Of a DNA stretch of 64,000 nt, positions 1 to 8,365 are shown one piece after another (within the stretch, counting starts at the first letter, position 1; each line of letters starts with the position of its first letter). A model generated the notes under the pieces. The model was not told where the DNA came from. It made no database searches and saw nothing but the letters and a program-made list of their open reading frames with translations. Position numbers and translations under genes: made by a program. Location: the NCBI RefSeq assembly GCF_000214665.1, contig NC_015572.1, forward strand, positions 2,418,001-2,482,000, read 5' to 3'. This DNA is from Methylomonas methanica MC09 (GTDB lineage: Bacteria > Pseudomonadota > Gammaproteobacteria > Methylococcales > Methylomonadaceae).

Positions 1-445
1 CGATATGGGTGTTTCTGTCCGTAAGGCTGAGGAGTTGATGCCCTAAAAGGGTTGACTGTCTCGGCAATAATTGCTGTAAGCCGCGAATCAATTGTTCGCA
101 ACCGCCGTCGATACGCCGCGAGCCAACATGAGTTTCGACATCGATATACAGCGATGGTGCTTGCCGAGCATCCAATTGATATAAGCTGTGACCTTGATCC
201 CATTGCGGAAACAACCTTAAATTAAGCTGTTGGGCGAGTTTGGCAATACGCGGTTGTTGATCCGGCCAAAGCCAGGTTGGACCCAAATCCAGTGCCAGGT
301 TGGGATCATGTACGGTGTGGGTCAGGATTCTGCCGCCGCAACGGTCGCGGGCTTCGAACACGGCGACGTTTCGCTTACCGTCTTGCAAGCGAACGGCTAG
401 CGACAAGCCGGACAGTCCGGCGCCGATAATAGCTATATCGAACAT
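1..445 (-). CDS. FAD-dependent amine oxidase-type flavoprotein (3' part outside window)
   Basis: The reading frame starts at the ATG at 445 and stays open to the window edge, giving 148 residues. The N-terminus carries a Rossmann FAD-binding fingerprint (IIGAGLSGLSLA, about residues 5-16), then an acidic residue that would bind the ribose (VFEARDR), the GGR motif, and a DLGPTW stretch. This order is typical of the flavin monoamine oxidase/phytoene desaturase superfamily. The substrate cannot be told because the catalytic and C-terminal parts are missing. It lies immediately upstream of the unknown gene at 449-1384 on the other side of a 3-base gap: that gene ends at 449, so both are on the minus strand and probably cotranscribed, with this one second. 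Confidence 0.75.
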   Translation of the reverse strand, partial: MFDIAIIGAGLSGLSLAVRLQDGKRNVAVFEARDRCGGRILTHTVHDPNLALDLGPTWLWPDQQPRIAKLAQQLNLRLFPQWDQGHSLYQLDARQAPSLYIDVETHVGSRRIDGGCEQLIRGLQQLLPRQSTLLGHQLLSLTDRNTHI

Positions 446-448
446 AAA

Positions 449-1384
449 TTAAATCTGCGCCGTGCCGCGGCAAGCCAGAGAGTTGCGTTGCCAACGCGGT
501 AATGCGGGCGCTTCGGTGGACGGCGTCGGCATGATCAGTTTCTTGCGAAAAATATCCCAAATGCCGTCGTAGCGTTGTTGCACCCGCATACTCCAACCCC
601 ATACGACGGGTAAATGCACCGGCACCCAGATATAGCGGTCTGCTTGTTCCGGGTTGGCGTTTTGCATGAAATACAAGGTGTATTTCTCCAATACGCTGAC
701 CGAGACGGTAGCGACGCCGTTCAATTCCGTGGGAATGGTCTGCGATACCGTATGGCTAAACTCAAAACGCTTACGCTCGCCTTGGGATTGAAAACCGCAA
801 ACCGGCTTAATGACAGCTCGGTCTAACGTATCTTCCAGTAACAATACCGGGCCGTTAGAGTCAACTTCGGTATCCAACAATACGACAGTGTTACCGTTTG
901 CCTGCTGCAGCGTGCGCGTTGATTCGACTAACTGCACGATACCCAGCTGGCTGGCATGGGCTGGGGTATGCCATTCCAGTTGAAAATGCGGAGAAATCGT
1001 CAATGTCGGTAAACTTTCGATCAAGCGAACGTCGGGAGTTGCCATACTGATATCCAGCATAGTTAGCTGGTTGTAATCAGTTGCCGGTGCTCGGTCGGTA
1101 TAGACTCGTAACGCTTGCCGCATGCGCGGGGTAAGCAGATCGACGTCCCAGATAAAGCACTGCATGGGATTTAGGGATGTGTCGATAGCCTCGATTTTCG
1201 AAGCGTTCAATTCCAATCGGTAAGCGCCGACCAAACCAATTTGTTGGGCATAGTCCGGATTGGCAAGGTCGTGGCCGGTATTATCGGGTAACTCGATATA
1301 ATGTCGATGACCCGGAAAAATATTGAAATTGCGATGCGTGGGCTTGGGTCGCACAGGCTGCGGCAACCGAAAAATGTAATCCAT
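449..1384 (-). CDS. conserved hypothetical protein, 311 residues
   Basis: This is a long open frame starting with ATG at 1384 and ending 3 bases before the start of the flavin oxidase gene, so the two very likely form one transcript. No signal peptide, membrane segment or recognisable catalytic motif is visible. The protein is rich in beta-prone stretches (for example VVLLDTEVDSNGPVLLLEDT), with aromatic clusters such as VVWGWSMRVQQRYDG near the C-terminus. I do not recognise the family. Close linkage suggests a role with the flavoprotein, but nothing in the sequence says what that is. Confidence 0.6.
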   Translation of the reverse strand: MDYIFRLPQPVRPKPTHRNFNIFPGHRHYIELPDNTGHDLANPDYAQQIGLVGAYRLELNASKIEAIDTSLNPMQCFIWDVDLLTPRMRQALRVYTDRAPATDYNQLTMLDISMATPDVRLIESLPTLTISPHFQLEWHTPAHASQLGIVQLVESTRTLQQANGNTVVLLDTEVDSNGPVLLLEDTLDRAVIKPVCGFQSQGERKRFEFSHTVSQTIPTELNGVATVSVSVLEKYTLYFMQNANPEQADRYIWVPVHLPVVWGWSMRVQQRYDGIWDIFRKKLIMPTPSTEAPALPRWQRNSLACRGTAQI

Positions 1385-1718
1385 ACAGGAACCGTTTTCA
1401 GGGAAGATTGCAAGTTACATTCAATATCGGGGCCAAATTGAACCGCTGGGTTTGAATTGGATACAGCAAACGGTTTTCACAGCCTATTCGGTAGAGTACC
1501 CGGCGGAGTAGGGCGTGTTGTTAATCCGATATATGTCGGGGATATGACAAAACTTCGGTTTTTGTCGATGCTATCCGTTCTGATAGCGGACAAGAAAAGC
1601 CGATATATCGCCTGGAGTTCGGGTGCCTCGGGCAATCATTGGGAAAGCTTGGTTGTCGCTAATTGCCGGCATCGCGTAAAATCCCGCCTAAACGATGTTT
1701 AACCCATGGAGTAACGCA
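1385..1718. other. intergenic, no supported gene
   Basis: These 334 bases separate a minus-strand pair from the plus-strand DUF2760/Hsp70 group, so they must hold promoters for both directions. The only open frame here (81 codons, from 1457) has no plausible ribosome binding site and a protein sequence without family character. I see no clear hairpin or repeat. Confidence 0.5.
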
Positions 1719-2102
1719 ATGAAATATTCTTTAATCGCCGTGCTGTTGTTAGCCAGTAATTTGGCTTACGCCGATGAAGCAGCAAAAGACGAGTGGAATG
1801 AAACCACCTTAAAAGAAGACACCATTCAGAAAATTCAGCAAGCTCAATACACCTATAAAAAGTGCGTTGTCGACGCCATGAGAAAACCGGATTTTGCCCA
1901 ATTGGAAAGCCGTCGCGCCACGGACGCCATTATTAAACAATGTGAACCGACGTTGGCCGACATGCGTAACGTGTATACCGAAGCCGGCGTGCCCGGTGTA
2001 ATTGCCGACAGGCATTTGAAAAAACTCAGAATTCAGGTTACGCGCAATTTGCTGCAGGAACTGATGTATGCCGAAGCCGCTAAAAAAGCCGGCCAACCCT
2101 AA
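1719..2102 (+). CDS. small secreted protein of unknown function, 127 residues
   Basis: An upstream ATG at 1695 is in frame, but the ATG at 1719 is preferred. It has a GGAG at 1708-1711, and translation from it begins directly with a signal peptide (KYSLIAVLLLASNLAYA, predicted cleavage after YA). The mature part is helical and charged, with two cysteines (KKCVVD and KQCEPT) that could pair in the periplasm. It is followed 17 bases later by the DUF2760 gene and then by an Hsp70 gene overlapping it, so the three probably form an operon. The function is unknown; the context suggests an envelope protein expressed with the chaperone. Confidence 0.65.
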   Translation: MKYSLIAVLLLASNLAYADEAAKDEWNETTLKEDTIQKIQQAQYTYKKCVVDAMRKPDFAQLESRRATDAIIKQCEPTLADMRNVYTEAGVPGVIADRHLKKLRIQVTRNLLQELMYAEAAKKAGQP

Positions 2103-2119
2103 TCAACCTATTTGAAATA

Positions 2120-2773
2120 ATGAATACCTATACTATCGATCTCGCTTTGCGCCCGAATACGTTCGATTTATGGCACGTTTGCCTGGCCGGTACCGTTGCC
2201 GTACTGGCTTTATTGCTCATTGTCGTGCTGATCTCCGTGTTGCTGGGTATGCGCCGTTGTAGGCGCACTGTTTCCGCAACACCGGCGGTGCCGGTAACCG
2301 CTCCGCAACCGGAAGTCAAAGTTGTAGAGAAAATTGTCGAAGTCGAAAAAATCGTCCAGGCACCCGCGCCGGAACCGGTGATCCTGAAAGAGGCAACTCC
2401 CGATGCTGCGTTGCAATTACTAAGCTTATTGCAAAAGGAAGCCCGCTTCATCGACTTTATCAAAGAAGATGTCAGCGTTTATTCCGATGCCGATATCGGT
2501 GCGGCGGCGCGGGTAGTGCATCAAGGTTGCAGCAAAGTCATCAATGAGCACTTTACGCTGGCGCCCGTCAGTCAAGATCAGGAAGGCAGCCGGGTAACCC
2601 TGAACAAAGGTTTCGATGCCGCCAGTTACCGTTTGACCGGCAACATCGTCGGCGAAGCGCCATTTAGCGGTAGTTTGGTGCATAAAGGCTGGCAGGTGAC
2701 CGATTTACGTTTACCCAAGTTGACGGAAGGGCACAACGCCAAAATCATCGCAGCTGCCGAGGTTGAATTATGA
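2120..2773 (+). CDS. DUF2760 domain protein
   Basis: The 217-residue protein has an N-terminal membrane segment (about residues 20-43, WHVCLAGTVAVLALLLIVVL) and a Pro/Val/Glu-rich linker (KVVEKIVEVEKIV). A C-terminal DUF2760 domain of about 125 residues begins at the LQLLSLLQKEARFIDFIKED motif. DUF2760 genes commonly sit next to Hsp70-family genes, and here the stop overlaps the Hsp70 start by four bases (ATGA), so the two are translationally coupled. The protein is probably membrane-anchored with a cytoplasmic domain that cooperates with the chaperone; this role is inferred only from linkage. Confidence 0.8.
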   Translation: MNTYTIDLALRPNTFDLWHVCLAGTVAVLALLLIVVLISVLLGMRRCRRTVSATPAVPVTAPQPEVKVVEKIVEVEKIVQAPAPEPVILKEATPDAALQLLSLLQKEARFIDFIKEDVSVYSDADIGAAARVVHQGCSKVINEHFTLAPVSQDQEGSRVTLNKGFDAASYRLTGNIVGEAPFSGSLVHKGWQVTDLRLPKLTEGHNAKIIAAAEVEL

Positions 2774-4611
2774 GTACGGAACCCCGTTATTCGGTCGGCA
2801 TAGATTTGGGTACCACGCATTGCGTTATTTCCTATGTGGATTTGCAGCATAGCGACGACGAGGTGGCAATAACGGTTTTAGCGATACCGCAATTGACCGG
2901 ACCGGGCACCATCGAAGAAAAATCGCAATTGGCGTCGTTTACCTATTTACCGCATGCCGCCGAGATTGTAGAGGGCGCCACGGCGCTGCCTTGGGCTGCA
3001 AAACCTGAAAATCTGGTCGGCGAAATTGCCCGTAATCTGGGTAGCAAGACGCCGATTCGCTTAGTGGCCAGTGCGAAAAGCTGGTTATGCCATGCCGGTG
3101 TCGATTGCAAGCAGGCCATGCTGCCGGTCGACGCCCCCGAGGAAATCGAGCGTATCTCGCCTTTTTCCGCCAGCAAAGCCTATCTGCAACATTTGCGGGA
3201 TGCCTGGAACCACCGGTTTCCGGAAGACCGGTTGGAACAACAGGATGTCACCCTAACGGTACCGGCATCCTTCGACCCGGCGGCACGCGAATTGACCGTG
3301 GAAGCGGCGCGTGCCGTCGGGTTGCATCAAGCCGTATTGCTGGAAGAACCGCAAGCTGCTTTATACAGCTGGATCGAAAAAAGCGAAGGCGATTGGCGTA
3401 ACCACGTGCATGTCGGTGATGTGATTTTGGTGATCGACGTCGGCGGCGGTACTACCGACTTGTCATTGATTGCCGTGACCGAGCAGGACGGCAATTTGCA
3501 ATTGACCCGAGTGGCGGTCGGCGACCATATTCTGCTGGGCGGCGATAACATGGATTTAGCCTTGGCCTACACCGTAAAGGCCAAAATGGAGCAGGAAAGC
3601 GGCAAACGTCTCGAGTCTTGGCAGTTGCAAGCGTTGACCCACGCCTGTCGCGAAGCCAAGGAGAAATTGTTCAATCAACCGGAACTGGTTAGCATGCCCA
3701 TCGTCGTCGCCAGTCGCGGTTCATCGCTGATTGGCGGTACGTTGCGTACCGAGCTAAGCCGCGATGAATTAAACCGGGTGTTGGTTGACGGCTTCCTGCC
3801 GCAGGTGACCGTTCACGACAGACCCGTGGTCAGACCGCGTAGCGGCTTGCGTTCGGCCGGTTTGCCTTATGCCCAGGACGCCGGCATCACCCGCCATTTG
3901 GCGGCTTTTTTAGCCAAGCAAAAAGACGCTACCCAGGAGTTGGGGCATGCGGCGGCGCCCGAAAACGCCAGTTTTCTGCATCCCACGGCGGTATTGTTCA
4001 ATGGCGGTGTGTTAAAAGCCGCTGGATTATCCGAACGACTGATGGGTATTTTGAATAGCTGGCTGCAGGCAGAACAGGCGCCGGAAGCTCGCTTATTAAG
4101 CGGTGCAGACCTGGATTTGGCGGTCGCGCGCGGTGCAGCTTATTACGGTTTCGTGCGTAAAGGTAAAGGCGTGCGTATCAAGGGCGGTACGGCGGCATCT
4201 TATTATGTCGGCGTTGAGAGCGCCATGCCGGCGGTGCCGGGATTGCCGCCGGAAATCGAAGCCTTATGTCTCGCCCCCTTCGGCATGGAAGAGGGCAGCG
4301 AACAGGCCTTGCCGAATGACGAATTTGGCTTGATTATCGGCGAACCGGTGCGGTTCCGGTTTTTCGCCTCCAAAATCCGCCGGGAAGATCAGGTGGGTAC
4401 GCGCCTGGAGACCTGGAGCGGCGAGGAATTGGAAGAGCTGGACGAAATTGAAATCACTCTACCGGAAGAAGGCAAGCACCCCGGTGAAATTGTGCCGGTA
4501 CATTTGTCTGCCGCCGTTACCGAAGTCGGTACCTTGGAGCTGAAAGCAGTATCGAATCGGGATGACAAGCGTTGGAAAATCGAGTTCGACGTGCGAGCCG
4601 GAGACGATTAA
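2770..4611 (+). CDS. Hsp70-family (DnaK-like) chaperone
   Basis: This 613-residue protein has the actin-like ATPase fold. Phosphate 1 motif is VGIDLGTTHCV (about residues 9-19), phosphate 2 is VIDVGGGTTDLSLI (about 222-235), and an adenosine-type motif VLFNGGVLK lies near residue 410. The C-terminal part is short (about 130 residues) and lacks the EEVD-like end and full helical lid of DnaK, which fits the divergent Hsp70 family encoded with DUF2760 proteins rather than the general chaperone. The gene overlaps the DUF2760 stop. In many genomes a second, larger Hsp70 homologue follows; here a terminator follows directly and no partner is present. Confidence 0.85.
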   Translation: MSTEPRYSVGIDLGTTHCVISYVDLQHSDDEVAITVLAIPQLTGPGTIEEKSQLASFTYLPHAAEIVEGATALPWAAKPENLVGEIARNLGSKTPIRLVASAKSWLCHAGVDCKQAMLPVDAPEEIERISPFSASKAYLQHLRDAWNHRFPEDRLEQQDVTLTVPASFDPAARELTVEAARAVGLHQAVLLEEPQAALYSWIEKSEGDWRNHVHVGDVILVIDVGGGTTDLSLIAVTEQDGNLQLTRVAVGDHILLGGDNMDLALAYTVKAKMEQESGKRLESWQLQALTHACREAKEKLFNQPELVSMPIVVASRGSSLIGGTLRTELSRDELNRVLVDGFLPQVTVHDRPVVRPRSGLRSAGLPYAQDAGITRHLAAFLAKQKDATQELGHAAAPENASFLHPTAVLFNGGVLKAAGLSERLMGILNSWLQAEQAPEARLLSGADLDLAVARGAAYYGFVRKGKGVRIKGGTAASYYVGVESAMPAVPGLPPEIEALCLAPFGMEEGSEQALPNDEFGLIIGEPVRFRFFASKIRREDQVGTRLETWSGEELEELDEIEITLPEEGKHPGEIVPVHLSAAVTEVGTLELKAVSNRDDKRWKIEFDVRAGDD

Positions 4612-4627
4612 GCCCGGCTGGGAAGAG

Positions 4628-4656
4628 CGGTTGGGCATGTAAGTCATGCCCAACCG
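4628..4656. terminator. hairpin between convergent genes
   Basis: A perfect 12-bp stem (CGGTTGGGCATG, 4628-4639, with its complement at 4645-4656) and a 5-base loop lie between the end of the Hsp70 gene and the end of the convergent OmpA-lipoprotein gene. The T-tract is weak, so termination may be inefficient or bidirectional. Confidence 0.6.
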
Positions 4657-4665
4657 TTTACATAC

Positions 4666-5547
4666 TTATTGATAGTACGGGTTGGTTTGTTGCGGATAGC
4701 CTTGCTGCGGGTATTGCTGATAAGGCTGTTGCTGCTGAGGATATTGTTGTTGCGGATATTGCTGATAAGGTTGCTGCTGCTGTGGGTAACCTTGTTGTTG
4801 AGGATACTGTTGCTGCGGATAACCCTGCTGCTGAGGATATTGTTGTTGCGGGTAACCCTGCTGTTGTTGGGGCTGTTGATTCGCCCCGGCGTTTTGGTTG
4901 GCAATGATTGAAATTTCCACCCGGCGGTTAATAGCCCGGTTGGCATCGCTGGTATTAGGGACTTTGGGTTGACTTTCGCCCATGCCTTGTTTGGAAATTC
5001 GTATCGGATTGACGCCGCGTTGCGCCAGATAATTAGCGACACTCGTGGCGCGGGCTTCCGATAGACGCTGATTGTCTGCGTCGGAGCCTACATCGTCGGT
5101 ATGGCCTGTGACCATGATCTGAGAATCGGGATAATTGGTTAACACTTGGGCGACCGAATTCAGGGCGTTTTGCGCATCGAAGTTCAAATCCGATCGGGCG
5201 AAAGCGAAGTTTACGCTACTGTTGCTGGGCATGTTCAGCGTTAACGTGTTTTCAGCGGTGCGCTGTACCTGAATGCCGGTGCCTTGCAAGGATTGCTGCA
5301 TTTCTTGTTCTTGTTTATCCATGTAGTAACCGATGCCCGCGCCCACGGCGGCACCTGCCAGTGCGCCCAAACCGGCGTTTTTCCAGTCGTTGCCGCCGAA
5401 CAAAGTACCCGCGCCGGCACCTACCGCTGCGCCTATACCCGCGCCTGCGCCGGTTTTGCTGATACCCGATTGGCCGCCGTAAGGGTTGTTGGCGCACCCG
5501 GACAGCAAGCCGATACCAATACCCATCGCTATTAATTTCTTGTTCAT
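4666..5547 (-). CDS. OmpA-family lipoprotein with glycine zipper and Gln/Tyr/Pro repeat tail
   Basis: The 293-residue protein begins with a lipoprotein signal peptide ending in the lipobox LLSGC (Cys18). A glycine-zipper region (GAGAGIGAAVGAGAGTLFGG and more, about residues 32-76) follows, then an OmpA-like peptidoglycan-binding domain (about 110-215; MVTGHTDDVGS, NQRLSEARA, NRAINRRVEI). The last 70 residues are a low-complexity tail of repeated GYPQQQYPQQQ-type units (4676-4870). It is expected to be an outer-membrane lipoprotein bound to peptidoglycan, related to the YiaD type. An AAGGAAT ribosome site precedes the ATG at 5547. The repetitive tail is unusual for this family. Confidence 0.85.
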   Translation of the reverse strand: MNKKLIAMGIGIGLLSGCANNPYGGQSGISKTGAGAGIGAAVGAGAGTLFGGNDWKNAGLGALAGAAVGAGIGYYMDKQEQEMQQSLQGTGIQVQRTAENTLTLNMPSNSSVNFAFARSDLNFDAQNALNSVAQVLTNYPDSQIMVTGHTDDVGSDADNQRLSEARATSVANYLAQRGVNPIRISKQGMGESQPKVPNTSDANRAINRRVEISIIANQNAGANQQPQQQQGYPQQQYPQQQGYPQQQYPQQQGYPQQQQPYQQYPQQQYPQQQQPYQQYPQQGYPQQTNPYYQ

Positions 5548-5662
5548 GGTGTGATTCCTTTTGTAGTTATTAAGCGTGTTTTCTGTAATTCATCGATTTT
5601 GGTTTGAGCTTATCTTGCATTCGCTTGCTTAAACCGGCCTTAACCATTTGCTACTGTCAGGT

Positions 5663-6484
5663 CTAAGGCAGAGGAGGCTGTTTTTCGCCCGATTCCAGGA
5701 TATCAACCCAATCACCGACCGATAATGTGCCGGCTTTATCATGTAGAGCATTTTGCCCGAAATACAGCTTATTTTCCCAGCGACGGATACGGTTTAAAGT
5801 GGCCAAAGGCTCTTTGTTCCTTACAGCGGTTTCCGGGTCTATGCCGGGTACTGCGCAGCGGGAGCAGGGTTTTGGCAACCTGAACGCTATGTTGTTTATT
5901 TTTATTTGCCGCCAGTGGTCTTCGGCATGGCTGTCGCAATCAGTAACGACCAGATTAGGGCGGAAACGCAGCATACTAACCGGTGCGTCCAACAATTGAT
6001 TTAAGGCATTCAGCGAGTTTTCCGAGATGATCAGAAAGGGAAAGCCGTCTGAAAATGCCGTTTGATCAGCTGGCTGGGCATAGCGCTGGTCGACTTGGCG
6101 TATTTGCTCGTCGGGGTGATAAACCAACCGACAGTCGGTTTGCAAAAAGCGGCTGAACCACTCATCGGCCGCGGGGGAAACCGATTTCGCCAAGCAGCGG
6201 TCGTGCCATATGCCAACCTCGACTTCATCGCCGCCCGTGGGATGTAGCGGCAACTCAAGCTCCGGCTGATTGGGTGCCGACAGGATTAAGCAATCTCCTT
6301 CGATATGGGGTTTAATCAAGGCCATTTGCGGCAGGCTGCGCTGACTTAAAAATTGTTGCTGCGCATCGATCAGCATCCATTTTCTGTCAAAACGGAGGCC
6401 GTTGCTGTCTACCGGCCATTCCGTCACGGCTATGCCGGCCAGGGATTTGACCGGGTAAATATAAATCTGGCTGAGAACGGGCAT
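5663..6484 (-). CDS. MOSC domain protein with N-terminal beta-barrel (YcbX/MOSC_N type)
   Basis: The 273-residue protein opens with the MOSC_N signature (LSQIYIYPVKSLAGI, about residues 4-18) and FDRKWMLID (about 33-41). The MOSC domain follows, with FRPNLVVTD and the cysteine-containing CSRCAVPGIDPETA segment near residue 210. Such proteins are thought to bind a molybdenum cofactor or sulfur carrier and resemble the C-terminal domain of Moco sulfurase and the mARC reductases. It appears monocistronic, with a PilZ gene 18 bases upstream on the same strand. The substrate is unknown. Confidence 0.85.
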   Translation of the reverse strand: MPVLSQIYIYPVKSLAGIAVTEWPVDSNGLRFDRKWMLIDAQQQFLSQRSLPQMALIKPHIEGDCLILSAPNQPELELPLHPTGGDEVEVGIWHDRCLAKSVSPAADEWFSRFLQTDCRLVYHPDEQIRQVDQRYAQPADQTAFSDGFPFLIISENSLNALNQLLDAPVSMLRFRPNLVVTDCDSHAEDHWRQIKINNIAFRLPKPCSRCAVPGIDPETAVRNKEPLATLNRIRRWENKLYFGQNALHDKAGTLSVGDWVDILESGEKQPPLP

Positions 6485-6502
6485 GAGTTTAAGCGGATGA
6501 AA

Positions 6503-6919
6503 TTAACCGAATTGTAAATCGGTTTGGCTGGAGAGCAGATGATCGGCGAGCTCGGTTTGATACGAGTCGAACTTCAGGCCGTAACGCGGTGCGGAATGCG
6601 CATTCGCAACAACGGCTTGAATTGTGAAGCGTTTGCCGTCGTCAAATTGTAAAAAAAAACTCACCCGGCTATTAACTTTTAACTTTTTTTCGCATTTGAT
6701 GGCCGCGCCTTTACTGCTGATATCCAGCAACTCCACTTTGATCAGGCGCGGAAATAACAGGCTGTGGGTTTTTACCACGGCTTTAATATCGCTACGCCGA
6801 TAGCGCACCGAGATACGTTTATTAATTAACAGGGAGTCGAGTTCGATATTCTGATCCAGCTCATCAAAGAAGAAATCTTCCAAGAAATCGGTATCCCCTA
6901 TGAAATCGTTATCTGCCAT
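6503..6919 (-). CDS. PilZ domain protein (putative cyclic-di-GMP binding)
   Basis: About 138 residues. The ATG at 6919 (MADND) is preferred over the TTG two codons upstream. An acidic N-terminal region precedes a PilZ domain. The arginine-rich c-di-GMP motif is RYRRSD (about residue 40), and the second motif is DISSKGAAI (about 67), close to the D/NxSxxG consensus. The protein has no output domain of its own, so it probably acts through a partner. A REC-HD-GYP protein, a family that degrades c-di-GMP, is encoded at 27-29 kb in this window. Confidence 0.85.
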   Translation of the reverse strand: MADNDFIGDTDFLEDFFFDELDQNIELDSLLINKRISVRYRRSDIKAVVKTHSLLFPRLIKVELLDISSKGAAIKCEKKLKVNSRVSFFLQFDDGKRFTIQAVVANAHSAPRYGLKFDSYQTELADHLLSSQTDLQFG

Positions 6920-7060
6920 TTGCAATGAACCGAATATTAAACTGGACTAAGTATTGTCGTTAAGTGCGGAAAATTCAATAGTAGCTTAGCGGATTAATCA
7001 GTAAGCCGTTACAGGATTTATCCGTTAAAATCACTGTTTTGCAGTTTTAACGTATCGAAA

Positions 7061-8224
7061 ATGTCTCAAAAAAACCAATACTTTTTAGGTTTAGTGCTGC
7101 TTTTCACGGTTATAAATGCCATAGCGGCAGATAAGCAAAGCATTAAAATTGCCTATATTTCCCAGGAACGGGCAGTGCCTGCCGCACTATCCAACCTGGA
7201 TACCTTTATTCAAAACAAGGGCCAACTCGGCGCCGAACTGGCTGTTGGGGATAACAACACCACCGGACAATTTACGCAACAGCAGTATGAGCTGAAAGAA
7301 ATCCTGGTGCCGGTGGGAGGTGACATAGTCCAGGCATTTAATAGTGTGGGCGACGATACCGGGTTGGTGGTATTAAATGTCAACCCCGCACAAGTAAATC
7401 AATTGGCCGATCTGCCGGCCGCGCAAAACAAATTATTGTTCGATGCCGCCACCCGCGACGATGAATTACGCGGCGCCCAATGCCGGCACCATGTGCTGCA
7501 TATATTACCCAGCCGGGCCATGCGCGCGGACGCATTGGCGCAATACATGCTGATAAAACGCTGGCGCGAATGGTTTTTAGTGATTGGACAAACAACCGAA
7601 GACCAATTATACGCGGCGGCAATCAAGCGGGCCGCCAAGCGCTACGGTATGAAACTAGTGGCCGAAAAAGCCTGGGACAACACTTACGACGCCCGCCGTA
7701 CCGCGCAATCGGACGTGCCGCAATTCACCCAAGGCGAGGACTACGATGTGCTGGTCGTGGCCGACGAACAAGGACTCTTCGGCGAGTATCTGGATTACCG
7801 TACCTGGCTGCCGAGACCTGTGATCGGCACCCAAGGCCTGATTGCGACCGCCTGGCATCGCACCCACGAGCAATGGGGCGCGGTGCAATTGCAGAATCGG
7901 TTTAAGGAACAGGCCGGGCGCTGGATGGAGGAAGAGGATTACGCGGCTTATCTGGCTGTCAGAGCCATAGGCGAAGCCAGTGTGCGGGCAAAATCCAACC
8001 AAGTTCAAGCCATCAAAGACTACATGCTGTCGGACGCTTTTGCCCTGCAAGGCTATAAAGGCAGACCGTTATCGTTCCGATCCTGGGATGGCCAATTGCG
8101 TCAGCCAATATTGTTGGCTGCCCCACGTTCCATGGTCAGCGTGGCGCCGTTGGACGGTTTTTTACACCCTAATTCCGAGCTCGATACCCTGGGTTACGAC
8201 CAGCCGGAAACCGCCTGCAAATAG
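7061..8224 (+). CDS. periplasmic ABC substrate-binding protein, PQQ-dependent alcohol catabolism type
   Basis: The 387-residue protein starts with a signal peptide (LGLVLLFTVINAIAA). It has the branched-chain amino-acid receptor-like fold (IKIAYISQERAVPAAL; later DVLVVADEQGLFGEYL and RPVIGTQGL). It matches the type of binding protein found beside PQQ-linked alcohol dehydrogenases. The beta-propeller, ABC ATPase and permease genes of the same functional set follow on the same strand. In methanotrophs the set may serve a PQQ methanol or alcohol dehydrogenase, but the ligand is unknown. A 141-base gap containing a short CGGGAT/ATCCCG hairpin (8261-8275) separates it from the next gene. Confidence 0.8.
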   Translation: MSQKNQYFLGLVLLFTVINAIAADKQSIKIAYISQERAVPAALSNLDTFIQNKGQLGAELAVGDNNTTGQFTQQQYELKEILVPVGGDIVQAFNSVGDDTGLVVLNVNPAQVNQLADLPAAQNKLLFDAATRDDELRGAQCRHHVLHILPSRAMRADALAQYMLIKRWREWFLVIGQTTEDQLYAAAIKRAAKRYGMKLVAEKAWDNTYDARRTAQSDVPQFTQGEDYDVLVVADEQGLFGEYLDYRTWLPRPVIGTQGLIATAWHRTHEQWGAVQLQNRFKEQAGRWMEEEDYAAYLAVRAIGEASVRAKSNQVQAIKDYMLSDAFALQGYKGRPLSFRSWDGQLRQPILLAAPRSMVSVAPLDGFLHPNSELDTLGYDQPETACK

Positions 8225-8365
8225 TAGTCGGCAAGGTTTTGCGCAGCCTGAGCTTGAGCTCGGGATTTAATCCCGCTCCGGTTCGGGTTACACTTTTCCC
8301 CCAAATTTAGGTGCTCGGCTGCGATCGACCGGGCGCTGCGGTAAATCGACGTTAAGGAATACATT

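Noticed and set aside
1457..1702. 81-codon plus-strand frame upstream of the DUF2760 group
   Set aside because: No ribosome site and no family-like sequence; it ends inside the better-supported gene start region.
4572..4907. Plus-strand frames opposite the Gln-rich repeat (Ala/Val/Asp- or Leu/Arg-rich)
   Set aside because: Low-complexity antisense shadows of the OmpA lipoprotein repeat tail.
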